Positions 1 through 8,106 of a DNA stretch of 37,629 nucleotides are shown piece after piece. Position 1 is the first letter of the stretch. Every line of letters starts with the position of its first letter. Location of the stretch: the NCBI GenBank assembly GCA_035293045.1, contig DATDOY010000112.1:1-37629 (forward strand). Reading direction: 5' to 3'. Below the pieces are notes generated by a model. The model was not told the origin of the DNA. It ran no database searches and saw nothing but the letters and a program-made list of their open reading frames with translations. Source of the DNA: DATDOY01 sp035293045 (GTDB lineage: Bacteria; Actinomycetota; Acidimicrobiia; IMCC26256; JACPCJ01). The position numbers were made by a program, and so were the translations under genes.

Positions 1-1
1 G

Positions 2-307
2 GCGACCATCTACGACCACTTCACGCCCCTCGTGCTGACGCAGCTCGAGGAGCTCGGGTTCTGCGGTCGGGGCGAGGCGAAGGACTTCATCGCCGATGGC
101 AACATCGAGCTGGGTGGCCGGCTCCCGATCAACACCAACGGGGGACAGCTGGGCGAGGCCTACATCCACGGGATGAACGGGATCAGCGAGGCGGTGCGCC
201 AGGTGCGGGGGACGGCGGTCAACCAAGTGGAGGCCGTCGAACACGTGCTGGTGACGGCCGGGACCGGCGTTCCGACGAGCGGACTGATCCTCGGCACAGA
301 CAGGTGA
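2..307 (+). CDS. SCP2-type thiolase/acetyl-CoA acetyltransferase, C-terminal end (5' truncated)
   Basis: The reading frame enters from the left edge, so only about the last 101 residues are visible. They show the C-terminal thiolase-fold block of lipid-transfer-protein thiolases: LEELGFCGRGEA, then GGRLPINTNGGQLGEAYIHG and a closing segment ending GLILGTDR. Members of this family (Ltp2-like in mycobacteria) act on acyl-CoA thioesters, including steroid side-chain intermediates, often with a DUF35 partner. That partner, if present, lies outside the window. The next gene is a FadA5-like thiolase, which supports a beta-oxidation or steroid catabolic setting. The family assignment is good; the substrate is inference. 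Confidence 0.75.
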   Translation, partial: ATIYDHFTPLVLTQLEELGFCGRGEAKDFIADGNIELGGRLPINTNGGQLGEAYIHGMNGISEAVRQVRGTAVNQVEAVEHVLVTAGTGVPTSGLILGTDR

Positions 308-360
308 ACCACACACGCATGAACACACACATGGACACACACACAACGTCTCGTCACGTC

Positions 361-412
361 AGTGTGTGTGAGTGTCTGCCCGGCTGACGCCGGGCAGACA
401 CTCACACACACT
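361..412. repeat. 24-bp perfect inverted repeat, 4-nt loop
   Basis: Arms 361-384 and 389-412 are exact reverse complements around the loop TGAC. The arm reads GTGTGTGAGTGTCTGCCC then GGC. An AC-rich run just upstream (about 310-345) could compete for pairing with the GT-rich outer arm. The element sits between the partial thiolase and the next thiolase. It could be a terminator or a dispersed palindromic repeat, since a close relative occurs at 36338-36385. No T-run follows it. Confidence 0.85.
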
Positions 413-455
413 CATCGTGAAGACACCGTGAAGTAGCGAGGGAATGGAGCAGAGC

Positions 456-1625
456 ATGGGACGACCGGTGATCGTGGAGGCAGTGCGCACGCCGATCGGC
501 AAGCGCAACGGCCAGTTGGCGGGGATGCACCCCGTCGAGATCCTCGCCGCCGCGCAGGTGGAGGTGGTCAAGCGCGCCGGCGTCGAGCCCTCGGTCGTCG
601 AACAGATCGTCGGCGGATGCGTCACCCAGGCGGGCGAGCAGGCCGCCAACGTCGCCCGCAACGCCTGGTTGAGCGCCTCGATGCCCTACGAGGTGGCGGC
701 CACCACCATCGACTGCCAGTGCGGCTCGGGCCAGCAGGCCAACCACTTCATCGCCAACCTCATCGATGCCGGCGCCATGGACGTGGGCATCGGCTGCGGC
801 GTCGAGGCGATGACGCGGGTCGGCCTCGGCGCCAACGTCTACGGCGGGCCCGGCATCCCACGTGTCGACCCGTGGCCGTGGGACCAGGCGTCCGACCAGT
901 TCACGGCGGCCGAGCGCATCGCCACCAACCGGGGGATCACCCGCGACGAGGTCGACGCCCTCGGGCTGCGGTCGCAGCGCAACGCCGCGCAGGCGTGGGC
1001 CGAGGGACGCTTCGACCGCGAGATCGTGTCGGTCGAGGCGCCGGTCCTCGACGCCGACGGCAACGCGACCGGCGAGAAGCAGGTCGTGAGCCGTGACGGC
1101 GGATTGCGCGAGACCACCGCCGAGGGCCTCGCCAAGCTCAAGCCCGTCGCGGCCGACGGCATCCACACCGCGGGAAACTCCTCGCAGATCTCCGACGGCG
1201 CGGCCGCCGTGCTCTGGATGTCGGAGGACGCGGCCAAGGCCCACGGACTCCGGCCCCGGGCGCGGATCGTCGCCCAGGCCCTCGTCGGATCCGATCCCTA
1301 CTACCTCCTCGACGGACCGCCCGACGCGACCAAGCGTGTCCTCGCTCGGGCCGGCATGACCCTCGACGACATCGATCTCGTCGAGATCAACGAGGCGTTT
1401 GCCTCGGTCGTACTGTCGTGGCAGCGGGTCCTCGACGCCGACATGGACAAGGTCAACGTCAACGGCGGCGCCATCGCCCTCGGCCATCCGGTCGGGGCCA
1501 CGGGAAGCCGCCTCATCACCACGATCGTCCACGAACTCGAGCGGCGCGACGTCCAGTTCGGGCTCGTCACCATGTGCTGTGGGGGAGCGCTGGCGAGTGC
1601 CAGCATCATCGAGCGGCTGTCGTGA
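456..1625 (+). CDS. fadA5: Thiolase, FadA5-like acetyl-CoA C-acyltransferase
   Basis: A full-length thiolase of 389 residues. It carries the nucleophilic cysteine in DCQCGSGQQ (Cys89), the NEAFASVV motif, the GGAIALGHPVGATGSR histidine motif and the C-terminal MCCGGALAS cysteine motif. From memory it resembles the mycobacterial steroid side-chain thiolase FadA5 along its whole length, including the start MGxPVIVEA. The start at 456 is chosen because GGAG lies 6 nt upstream and matches that N-terminus; an ATG at 444 would add four residues. The stop overlaps the GTG of the next gene, implying translational coupling. The thiolase call is firm. The steroid role is inferred from similarity and from the neighbouring SCP2-type thiolase. 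Confidence 0.88.
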   Translation: MGRPVIVEAVRTPIGKRNGQLAGMHPVEILAAAQVEVVKRAGVEPSVVEQIVGGCVTQAGEQAANVARNAWLSASMPYEVAATTIDCQCGSGQQANHFIANLIDAGAMDVGIGCGVEAMTRVGLGANVYGGPGIPRVDPWPWDQASDQFTAAERIATNRGITRDEVDALGLRSQRNAAQAWAEGRFDREIVSVEAPVLDADGNATGEKQVVSRDGGLRETTAEGLAKLKPVAADGIHTAGNSSQISDGAAAVLWMSEDAAKAHGLRPRARIVAQALVGSDPYYLLDGPPDATKRVLARAGMTLDDIDLVEINEAFASVVLSWQRVLDADMDKVNVNGGAIALGHPVGATGSRLITTIVHELERRDVQFGLVTMCCGGALASASIIERLS

Positions 1626-2362
1626 GCCCCGACGTCCCGGTGCCCAAGGGATACGGCGGTGCTCCGCAACCCACGAAGGGGGACGCCCCGAATGCGCCCC
1701 GCACCCACCACGACGTGTTGCACGGTTGGGACGTTCCCCTCGACAAGGTGAACGTCGAGAGGATGCGGGCCCGGGAACGCCTCGCCGCCGAGACGCGCCG
1801 GCTCGTGGAGGCGGTGGCGCTGCTCGATTTCACGCAGGTCGACGTGACGTCGGTCGACGCCATGACGGCAAGCGTGGGTGTCTGCGCCGATGCGGTGCTC
1901 GAGCATCCCAGCCTGCTCGCCTACGGCGGGTCGGCGCTCGGCCCGGCCGGGGCGTCGGCGCTCGACCAGCGCAGCCCGATCAGCGGCGTTGCCAATCCGA
2001 TCGCCCCGCCCATGACGGTCGACTTCGATGGCGAGCGCGCAACGGGCTCGGCGACGTACGGGCCGGCCTATGAGGGCCCACCGTTCCACGTGCACGGTGG
2101 CTGGGTGATCGCCGCCTTCGACGAGCTGCTCGGCGTGGCGCAGGTCGCCGGTGGCGGTCCGGGGATGACTGGCACGCTGACCATCCGGTTGCGCCGTCCG
2201 ACGCCGTTCAACGTGCGCGTCGACTACGAGGGATGGGTCGACCGGGTCGAAGGCCGCAAGACGTTCTGCAAGGGAGAGGCGCGCATCGACGGTGAGGTCG
2301 TCGCCGAGGCCGAGGGCATCTTCATCGCTCCACGCAGCTGGGTCGAGGCCGCCAGCTCCTAA
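1622..2362 (+). CDS. PaaI-like hotdog-fold thioesterase
   Basis: 246 residues from a GTG that overlaps the preceding thiolase stop (GTGA). The C-terminal half (about 140-240) looks like a single hotdog domain. It has FHVHGGWVIAAFDELLG, resembling the HGG-containing catalytic helix of PaaI-family thioesterases, followed by GTLTIRLRRPTPF and a VEGRKTFCKGEARI strand pair. The first 100 residues are a family-specific extension with a predicted charged helix. The likely role is hydrolysis of an acyl-CoA linked to the upstream thiolases. A longer open frame begins near 1418 but lies inside the thiolase gene and has no coding character there. The substrate is unknown. Confidence 0.8.
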   Translation: MSPDVPVPKGYGGAPQPTKGDAPNAPRTHHDVLHGWDVPLDKVNVERMRARERLAAETRRLVEAVALLDFTQVDVTSVDAMTASVGVCADAVLEHPSLLAYGGSALGPAGASALDQRSPISGVANPIAPPMTVDFDGERATGSATYGPAYEGPPFHVHGGWVIAAFDELLGVAQVAGGGPGMTGTLTIRLRRPTPFNVRVDYEGWVDRVEGRKTFCKGEARIDGEVVAEAEGIFIAPRSWVEAASS

Positions 2363-2405
2363 AGGTCAAGAGCCGTCGGTCTGAAGGGCGACTTGACCTT
2401 TAGGA
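2357..2405. terminator. Bidirectional hairpin containing both convergent stop codons
   Basis: Arms 2357-2370 and 2392-2405 are perfect 14-bp reverse complements with a 21-nt loop. The TAA stop of the thioesterase (2360-2362) and the TAA stop of the convergent cyclase gene (2402-2400) each lie in one arm. The placement suggests a shared transcription end for both genes. There is no long T-run. Confidence 0.7.
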
Positions 2406-5400
2406 AATCGACGCGCGGATGCCGTGGGCGCGATCGAGCCATCCGCCCCTGGACCCGATCTCGTCGTAGATTGCCAGCGCCCGGTCGATCGACGAGACAT
2501 CCCTGGTGACCTCTCCTCGCCGCAGCCACGCCTCGGCTCGGCCGACCGGAATCGGATACAGCGTGAAGATCTCGATCGAGCGCTCGAAGTGGGCGACGGC
2601 GACGTCGGGATCGGCGGCGGTCCGGCCCAACTCGTACTCGATCTGGCCCTGTAAGCCCCGGTAGTCCTCATTCGGGAGCAGGAGACTGATGCACTCGGCG
2701 AGGAGGTCCCTCGCTTCGTCGAGTCGCCCTAGGTCACAGAGGATGTCCGCCAGCGACCATCGCCACCACACCATGGCAAGGACGTTGGAGCCGTCGGGGA
2801 TGTATGAAGCGGATTGGCGCGCGAGCCGCTCTGCCTCCACAGGTTTTCCCTGGAACTGCAGGGTCTGTGCCGTGTTGAGGGCGGAATAGCCGGATCCCCA
2901 GCGGTCGCCGGTGGCTCGGCTCTTCTCATGGCGGTCGGACCAGAGCGCGTTGGCAGCGTCAAAGTCACCCCGGGCGAACCGCGCAAAGCCGCCTGCGACG
3001 TCGCCCAGCGGGATCTCGTGCGCCAGCACGTCGACCTCGTCGAGTCGACCCTGCAGGATCAAGGGTGGGACCCCCGCCTGCTGGAGCGCGCTGCGCAGTC
3101 CGGGCGCGCCGTCGAGCCGGCCCGAACTCAACTCCAAGTCGATCCACTCGAGCGTGTCGACTGGGTCCTGCAGCGGGTTGGAGATGCCATTGCGCAGCCA
3201 GGCGCCGAGGAACGTGAGGATCGGTTGTCCCAACTCGACGGCGCGCCCGTGTCCCTCGGCGAGGAGCGCCTTGCCCGCCCCGACCTCGCCGAGCTGGGCA
3301 CGATGCCAGCCCTCGAGCAGCAGCGCGTTGGCGTAGACGACCTCCGCGCCGAGGCCGTCGGCGATCTGCCGTGCCTCCTCGGCAGCCGCCAAGCCCGCAG
3401 GGGCGTCGGGAACGAAGGTCATGGCGGTGGAGCGGCCGATGAGGGTGTAGGCGAGGGCGACGGTTGATCCGCCGGGTCGCAGCGCCACCTCGGCGGCGTC
3501 GACGTTGGCGAGCGCCCTTGGGATGTCGACGCGCTCCGGGAACGTGGCGAGGTTGCGGGCAATTCGAGACCGAACCTTGGCGGCCCGGTAGGAGTCGCCA
3601 CTGTCGTCGTAGATCTCACGGGCTCGCTCGAGTTGGTCGAGGCCTTTCTCCCAGTCGTGCGCGGTGGCGTACATCGCGTCCCCGAGCCACTCGAGGAGCC
3701 GGGCGCGTTCGGTCGGCTCGCCGCCGTGGACGTCGAGAAGATCGAGGGCGGCTTCCCAATGCTCGCTCGCCTCCTCCCAGGCCAGGCGCGAGCGAGCGTC
3801 TTGCGCAGCGGCGAGGCACGCGGCGACACAGCGATTGACGTCGGCCGCGGCGCCGGCGTGCCGGTAGTGCACGGCGAGGGCGGACGGCCGTGCGCGACCC
3901 GTCGACTCGAGGGCCTCCGCCGCCCGCAGGTGGTATTGCTGACGCCTCGCCAGGCTCAGCTCCTCGAGCAAAGTCTGGCGCACCAAGGCGTGGGTGAACC
4001 CATAGCCGGCCTGCTCGCCCTCCATCTCGGCGAGGAGCGCGGCAGTCTCGGCTTCGTCGAGCGCGTCGATCACGTCGCTCCCGCACATCGCGCTCAGCAC
4101 CGACACATCGAACACGGGGCCGAGCACGGCCGCGTGCCCGAGCACCTTGTTGCAGGCGTCGGACAGGCGCGAGAGGCGGCGACCGATCACCTCCCGCACT
4201 CCCTCAGGGATGCCGAACTCCTCGACCGAAGTGAAGCCGCTCGTCCACCGGCCGTGTTCGTCGGGGTACAGCGCGCCGGTCTCGATGAGATGGATCAGCA
4301 CCTCCTCGAGGAAGAACGGGTTGCCCTCGGTCTCGGCGTGCAGCGCCGCGGCGAGGGCCTGCGCCGGGGCTTCGAGATCGTGGCCGGCGGCCGCCGACAT
4401 GAACTGCTCCACCTCCTCGCCCGACAAACCGCGAAGGGCGAGACGGTCCACGCCGGGTTCGCGCCGGAAGTCGGCCAGCATCTCCGAGAGGGGATGTGAG
4501 CGATCGAGGTCGGTGTCCCGGTACGTGCCGAGGATGAGCAGCCGCATCGGTTCCGGCGATCGGAGGAGATGGCGCACGAGCAGGAGCGTCGGCTTGTCGG
4601 CCCAGTGCAGGTCGTCGAGGATCAGGACGACAGGGCGGTCGCGCGACGCGGCGCCGAGCCAGGCCGCCACGGCGTCGAAGACGCGGATTCGTTCGGTGTC
4701 TTCGTCGGCCTTGAGCGCGTCGGGAAGGCCGTTGACCCGCTCGGCGAGATCAGGCACGAGGCGGACCAGGTCTCCTGCGTAGCGCCCGAGGTGGTCGACC
4801 ACCTCGTCGCCAGGACAGTGATCGACGAAATGACGCAGCGCTTCGACGATCGGCTGAAACGCGTGCCCGAGTTGGTCGTCGCTTCGCCCCGCGAGCACGA
4901 TTCCGCCGTCGGCCTGGGCGGTCAACGCCGCCTCCGCGGCCAGGCGGGTCTTGCCCACGCCCGGCTCGCCGGCGATCAGCACCGCCGAGCGGTCACCGGA
5001 CATCGCGCGCTTCCACGCCGTCGCCAGTGATTCGCGCTCGACCGGGCGCCCGATGAACGGGAAGGGTGATCGGGTGCGGAGGGTGCTGGGCAGAGGGAAG
5101 TCGGCCGCAGGGCTCGCCCAGGCCACGCGGTACGCCGTGACGGGCTCGCTGAGCCCCTTGAGGTCGAGGTCCCCCATGTGCGAGAAGGTGTGATCACCCC
5201 GGCCGCGGGCGAGCACTCGCACGACGTCGGAGCACAAGATTTCCCCGCCCTCCGCGGCCCCGCACAGGCGCGACGCTTCCACCACCGGCTCACCGAAGCA
5301 GTCGCCGTCCTCCCAGGTGACGTCGCCCGCGCTGATCCCCACCCGAACGGTCAGGGCGACGCCGTCGCTCCGGCGGTTGAGGCGCTCGACCGCCTGCTGG

Positions 5401-5633
5401 ATCCCGACCGCGGCAGCGATGCCATCGGCCGCGCCCGCGAACGTCGCCATGATGCCGTCGCCGAGGCCCTTGACCACCTCTCCGCCCGCGCTCGCGACGA
5501 CGGCCTTGAGGGCGTCGTCGTGGCTACGACGCAGCGACTCGGCGCCGTCCTCTCCGAGGCGCGTGCGGACCTCCGTCGAACCGACGAGATCGGTGAAGAG
5601 AACGGTCGCCGTGCCGCTGCCGCCGGGGCTCAC
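2400..5633 (-). CDS. Class III nucleotide cyclase domain-AAA ATPase-TPR signalling protein
   Basis: 1077 residues. Residues 8-170 are a class III cyclase homology domain with the metal aspartates in FTDLVGST (Asp15) and KGLGDG (Asp59). Lys55 and Asp111 sit at the substrate-selecting positions, and Arg122 at the transition-state position. The Asn usual just before that Arg is replaced (PVVEASRL). Residues 190-450 form an STAND-type ATPase with Walker A GEPGVGKT (222-229) and Walker B VVLILDDLHWAD. The remainder is alpha-helical TPR-like. Many homologues end in a LuxR helix-turn-helix; none is visible here. The start is a GTG with TAATCT 8 nt upstream, indicating a leaderless message. It may be an active cyclase or a degenerate nucleotide sensor. 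Target unknown. Confidence 0.85.
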   Translation of the reverse strand: MSPGGSGTATVLFTDLVGSTEVRTRLGEDGAESLRRSHDDALKAVVASAGGEVVKGLGDGIMATFAGAADGIAAAVGIQQAVERLNRRSDGVALTVRVGISAGDVTWEDGDCFGEPVVEASRLCGAAEGGEILCSDVVRVLARGRGDHTFSHMGDLDLKGLSEPVTAYRVAWASPAADFPLPSTLRTRSPFPFIGRPVERESLATAWKRAMSGDRSAVLIAGEPGVGKTRLAAEAALTAQADGGIVLAGRSDDQLGHAFQPIVEALRHFVDHCPGDEVVDHLGRYAGDLVRLVPDLAERVNGLPDALKADEDTERIRVFDAVAAWLGAASRDRPVVLILDDLHWADKPTLLLVRHLLRSPEPMRLLILGTYRDTDLDRSHPLSEMLADFRREPGVDRLALRGLSGEEVEQFMSAAAGHDLEAPAQALAAALHAETEGNPFFLEEVLIHLIETGALYPDEHGRWTSGFTSVEEFGIPEGVREVIGRRLSRLSDACNKVLGHAAVLGPVFDVSVLSAMCGSDVIDALDEAETAALLAEMEGEQAGYGFTHALVRQTLLEELSLARRQQYHLRAAEALESTGRARPSALAVHYRHAGAAADVNRCVAACLAAAQDARSRLAWEEASEHWEAALDLLDVHGGEPTERARLLEWLGDAMYATAHDWEKGLDQLERAREIYDDSGDSYRAAKVRSRIARNLATFPERVDIPRALANVDAAEVALRPGGSTVALAYTLIGRSTAMTFVPDAPAGLAAAEEARQIADGLGAEVVYANALLLEGWHRAQLGEVGAGKALLAEGHGRAVELGQPILTFLGAWLRNGISNPLQDPVDTLEWIDLELSSGRLDGAPGLRSALQQAGVPPLILQGRLDEVDVLAHEIPLGDVAGGFARFARGDFDAANALWSDRHEKSRATGDRWGSGYSALNTAQTLQFQGKPVEAERLARQSASYIPDGSNVLAMVWWRWSLADILCDLGRLDEARDLLAECISLLLPNEDYRGLQGQIEYELGRTAADPDVAVAHFERSIEIFTLYPIPVGRAEAWLRRGEVTRDVSSIDRALAIYDEIGSRGGWLDRAHGIRASIS

Positions 5634-5641
5634 GCCACCGA

Positions 5642-5647
5642 AGATTA
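5642..5647 (-). promoter_or_regulatory. -10 element TAATCT, leaderless-type
   Basis: TAATCT ends 8 nt before the GTG of the cyclase gene, and no Shine-Dalgarno is present. Transcription would begin at or next to the start codon. Confidence 0.5.
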
Positions 5648-5752
5648 GAGGGCGCCAGGGGTGATGGCGTCGGAGAGGTCGTAGCGTGCTTCAGCTTGAC
5701 GACCAGCGCCTCGGCCTCGGCTGGTCGTAGCCGACGGCGCCGTCCCGTGGCA

Positions 5753-5758
5753 TAGATT
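5753..5758 (+). promoter_or_regulatory. -10 element TAGATT, leaderless-type
   Basis: TAGATT ends 6 nt before the GTG of the HIT gene; no ribosome-binding site is seen. Confidence 0.5.
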
Positions 5759-5764
5759 TCGCCG

Positions 5765-6184
5765 GTGGCCGACGCGTGCGTGTTTTGCGACATCGTCCGC
5801 GGCGATGTGGCGGCCCATACCGTTCACGAAAGCGACGACGTGGTCGCCTTCCTCGACCGGCGGCCGCTGTTCCATGGCCACACGCTGGTCGTCCCTCGAG
5901 CCCACCACGAGACGCTCGCCGATCTCCCGCTCGAACTGATCGCGCCCCTCTTCGCTTTCGTTCGGCGCCTGACGACGGCCGTCATCGAGGCCACCGCGAG
6001 CGACGGTGCGTTGGTCGCCCAGAACAACGTCGTGAGCCAAAGCGTGCCGCATCTCCACGTCCACGTGGTTCCGCGGCGGTTCAAGGACGGGCTGAAGGGT
6101 TTCTTTTGGCCGCGCCATCCGTACGCCTCCGACGAGGACGCGGCGGCAGTCGCCGACCGGATCCGCGAGCGCCTCAGCGCCTGA
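5765..6184 (+). CDS. HIT family (histidine triad) nucleotide hydrolase
   Basis: 139 residues, normal for the family. The histidine triad HLHVHVV is at residues 96-102, preceded by the conserved Q-N-N-V-V-S-Q-S-V-P segment. CVFCDIVRGD at the N-terminus is typical of HinT/HIT proteins, with CxxC as a possible zinc site. Family members hydrolyse purine nucleotide phosphoramidates or dinucleoside polyphosphates in the cytoplasm. The GTG start is set by the family N-terminus and by the -10 hexamer 6 nt upstream. It stands alone, divergent from the cyclase gene. The physiological substrate cannot be read from the sequence. Confidence 0.88.
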   Translation: MADACVFCDIVRGDVAAHTVHESDDVVAFLDRRPLFHGHTLVVPRAHHETLADLPLELIAPLFAFVRRLTTAVIEATASDGALVAQNNVVSQSVPHLHVHVVPRRFKDGLKGFFWPRHPYASDEDAAAVADRIRERLSA

Positions 6185-6426
6185 GGAAGGGCAGCCGTCC
6201 GGGTGAGCGGGCCCGAGGTGACGAGCCAACGCCCGCCGCCGGCCGCCGTGCCGACCAGCGTGCGAGCAGGATGAACCCGCCGAAGCGGCCCCACATGGGT
6301 CCCTCCGCACCGGCACCAGCAAGAGCCGCTCGGTGGACCCCATTAGGCGGTCGTCAGTCGCTGGCCCGAGACGCCGCACGGGCGACCGTGCACCGGCTTT
6401 CGCGGCGCGAGGTGGCAACATGGGCC

Positions 6427-7248
6427 GTGGCGTGGCGTCTCCCTCGGCGGTTCGTTCGTTTCTCGGCCCTCGCGGCTGGGGTGGTCCTGACGCTGACGGC
6501 GACGTCGGCGTGTGGCGGGGGCGGCGGCGGAAGTGAGCCGGCGGCGACGTCCACCACCGCCACTTCACTGACGCCCACGACCACGGATCTGCAGCGTCAG
6601 TTCCACCCCGAACTGCTCGAGGCCGTCCGTCGGGCGCTCGACATTCTCGTGCCCGACCGGTTCACCCTCGACGAGAAGTCGGTACGCCTCATCGACTTCA
6701 CCAAGGGCGAGGTGCGGTTCACGACGCAGAAGGCGATCGGCGAGTTCGCCCGATCGCAAGGCGTCCTCGGTCTAGGCGCCGCCGACTTCTGCGCCAACAA
6801 CTGCTTCGAGTACTGGGGCATCATCACGTGGGCCTTCCAGAGCGAAGACGGCGCCCGGGCGACCTTCGAGCGCTTCCCTGACGCCGAGAACATCGTGATC
6901 GACGACGCCGCCAAGGTGAATACCCAGGGCGAGGCGTACGGCGGCGGCTACCTGGGCAACCTCACCGTCGAGACGTATCAATCCGCCGACGGGGTTTCCA
7001 CGCTGTTTCTACGCGGGAGCCTCGTCGACGGCAACGCGATCCACTACGTGTCCGCGGTGGTCGACGTGCCCCCGGGGCAGACGTTCGACGGGCTCGGCGA
7101 GATCCGTCGCGTGATGCGGGGGCTCCAGGACATCTATCCCAAGCTCCTCGCTGAGTACCTGCGCATCGGGGGCACCGACGAGGCCCCGACGACGACGACC
7201 AAGCCCGAGGGGTTCGTCCCCGGCAGCGCAGTCCCCGGAGAGGGATAG
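6427..7248 (+). CDS. Putative secreted lipoprotein, unknown function
   Basis: About 273 residues. The N-terminus is basic (RLPRRFVRF), followed by a hydrophobic stretch and TATSACGGGGGG, which resembles a lipoprotein cleavage site although Thr at -3 is not canonical. A Thr/Ser/Pro-rich linker follows, then a globular domain with two cysteines in DFCANNCFEYWG. The C-terminal tail is Thr/Pro-rich. I do not recognise the domain. The start is uncertain: GTG at 6412 or 6427 and ATG at 6271 share the frame, and none has a convincing ribosome-binding site. 6427 gives the most standard signal peptide. The 240 bases before it hold no other gene I can support. Confidence 0.7.
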   Translation: MAWRLPRRFVRFSALAAGVVLTLTATSACGGGGGGSEPAATSTTATSLTPTTTDLQRQFHPELLEAVRRALDILVPDRFTLDEKSVRLIDFTKGEVRFTTQKAIGEFARSQGVLGLGAADFCANNCFEYWGIITWAFQSEDGARATFERFPDAENIVIDDAAKVNTQGEAYGGGYLGNLTVETYQSADGVSTLFLRGSLVDGNAIHYVSAVVDVPPGQTFDGLGEIRRVMRGLQDIYPKLLAEYLRIGGTDEAPTTTTKPEGFVPGSAVPGEG

Positions 7249-7262
7249 CTCCCTCCCCGGGG
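7233..7262 (+). terminator. Hairpin at lipoprotein gene end, stop codon in loop
   Basis: A 13-position stem pairs 7233-7245 with 7250-7262 with a single A.C mismatch. The four-base loop holds the TAG stop (7246-7248). No T-run follows. Confidence 0.5.
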
Positions 7263-7300
7263 TGCACCGTCCAAAGGCCGTGCGGAACACGCACCCCTCA

Positions 7301-7334
7301 GGCGACGGTGACGGCGACGGTGACGGCGACGGTG
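7301..7334 (+). repeat. 12-bp tandem repeat, 2.8 copies
   Basis: The unit GGCGACGGTGAC is repeated between the lipoprotein and response-regulator genes. It lies upstream of the proposed -10 at 7401. It may be simple slippage. Confidence 0.8.
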
Positions 7335-7400
7335 TAGACGTCCGATGCGCCGAGCGAGACGGCGCTGATGGATTCGAGTGCTGTGGGTGGATTCCGACGT

Positions 7401-7406
7401 TAGGGT
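7401..7406 (+). promoter_or_regulatory. -10 element TAGGGT, leaderless-type
   Basis: TAGGGT ends 7 nt before GTG 7414, which is in frame with the response regulator. This spacing favours 7414 over the internal ATG at 7441. Confidence 0.45.
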
Positions 7407-7413
7407 GGGATGC

Positions 7414-8106
7414 GTGCAAGCGCCCTCGGACTGGAAATCGATGTCGAGGATTCGAGTAGCCCTCGTCGACGACTATGTCCTGGTTCGCAAGGGGATGAGC
7501 GCCCTCCTCGCCGGGGCCGACGACATCGAGGTCGTGGGTGAGGCAGGCGACGGCGACGAAGTGCTCGAGCTCGTCGAGCGCGTCGCCCCCGATGTCGTGC
7601 TGATGGACCTGCGCATGCCTCGCGTGGATGGCATCGAGGCCACGCGCCTCTTGCGCGCCGCACGCCCCGATGTCCGCGTGCTCGTGCTGACCGCGTATCC
7701 CGACGACCATCGCGTGCTCGACGCGGTACGAGCCGGCGCGTCGGGGTATCTCCTCAAGGACGTCGAGGAGGACGACCTCGCGGCTGCCGTCCGGGCGGTG
7801 CACGAAGGGCGAGTCCTCGTGGCCCCGGGCCTCGCCGACCAACTGGCGGGGGGCCTCGTTCGCGATGAACGCGAGCGTGCGCTCACCCAGCGCGATCGCG
7901 ACGTCCTCGGCGCACTTGGCGGCGGGATGTCGAACCGCGAGATCGCCGACCTCCTCGAGGTGCCGGAGAAGACGTTGGAGGACCAGTTGAGCGCGGTGCT
8001 CGCCAAGCTCGCCCTCGCGGACCGCACCCAGGCCGCGTTGTACGCGGTGCGGCACGGCTTTCAGGCACCGCCGCGCCGCCGCACGGGTTCGAGCGCCTCG
8101 ACGTAG
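7414..8106 (+). CDS. LuxR/NarL-type response regulator
   Basis: An N-terminal receiver domain begins IRVALVDD (acidic pair) and has the phospho-acceptor Asp in VLMDLRMP, Thr in LVLTAY and Lys in YLLKD. After a linker comes a C-terminal helix-turn-helix starting LTQRDRDVL. The recognition-helix region reads EKTLEDQLSAVLAKL, whereas typical members have EGTVKNHVSNILRKL-like residues, so the basic DNA-contact positions are unusual. Start: GTG 7414 follows a -10 hexamer; ATG 7441 gives the shorter canonical N-terminus. No kinase gene is adjacent. It overlaps the convergent gene by 46 bp. Confidence 0.85.
   Translation: MQAPSDWKSMSRIRVALVDDYVLVRKGMSALLAGADDIEVVGEAGDGDEVLELVERVAPDVVLMDLRMPRVDGIEATRLLRAARPDVRVLVLTAYPDDHRVLDAVRAGASGYLLKDVEEDDLAAAVRAVHEGRVLVAPGLADQLAGGLVRDERERALTQRDRDVLGALGGGMSNREIADLLEVPEKTLEDQLSAVLAKLALADRTQAALYAVRHGFQAPPRRRTGSSAST

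Noticed and set aside
402..1532. Long reverse-strand open frame opposite the FadA5-like thiolase
   Set aside because: Its translation is an Arg/Asp/Gly/Val-rich shadow with no motifs, while the forward frame has all thiolase motifs.
5776..7248. A 490-residue forward frame starting inside the HIT gene
   Set aside because: The first 210 codons are Arg/Pro-rich shadow of the HIT gene and spacer. The real product begins near the signal peptide at about 6427.
7301..7334. 12-bp tandem repeat as a possible CRISPR or regulator array
   Set aside because: Units are contiguous without spacers and number fewer than three. Simple slippage repeat is sufficient.
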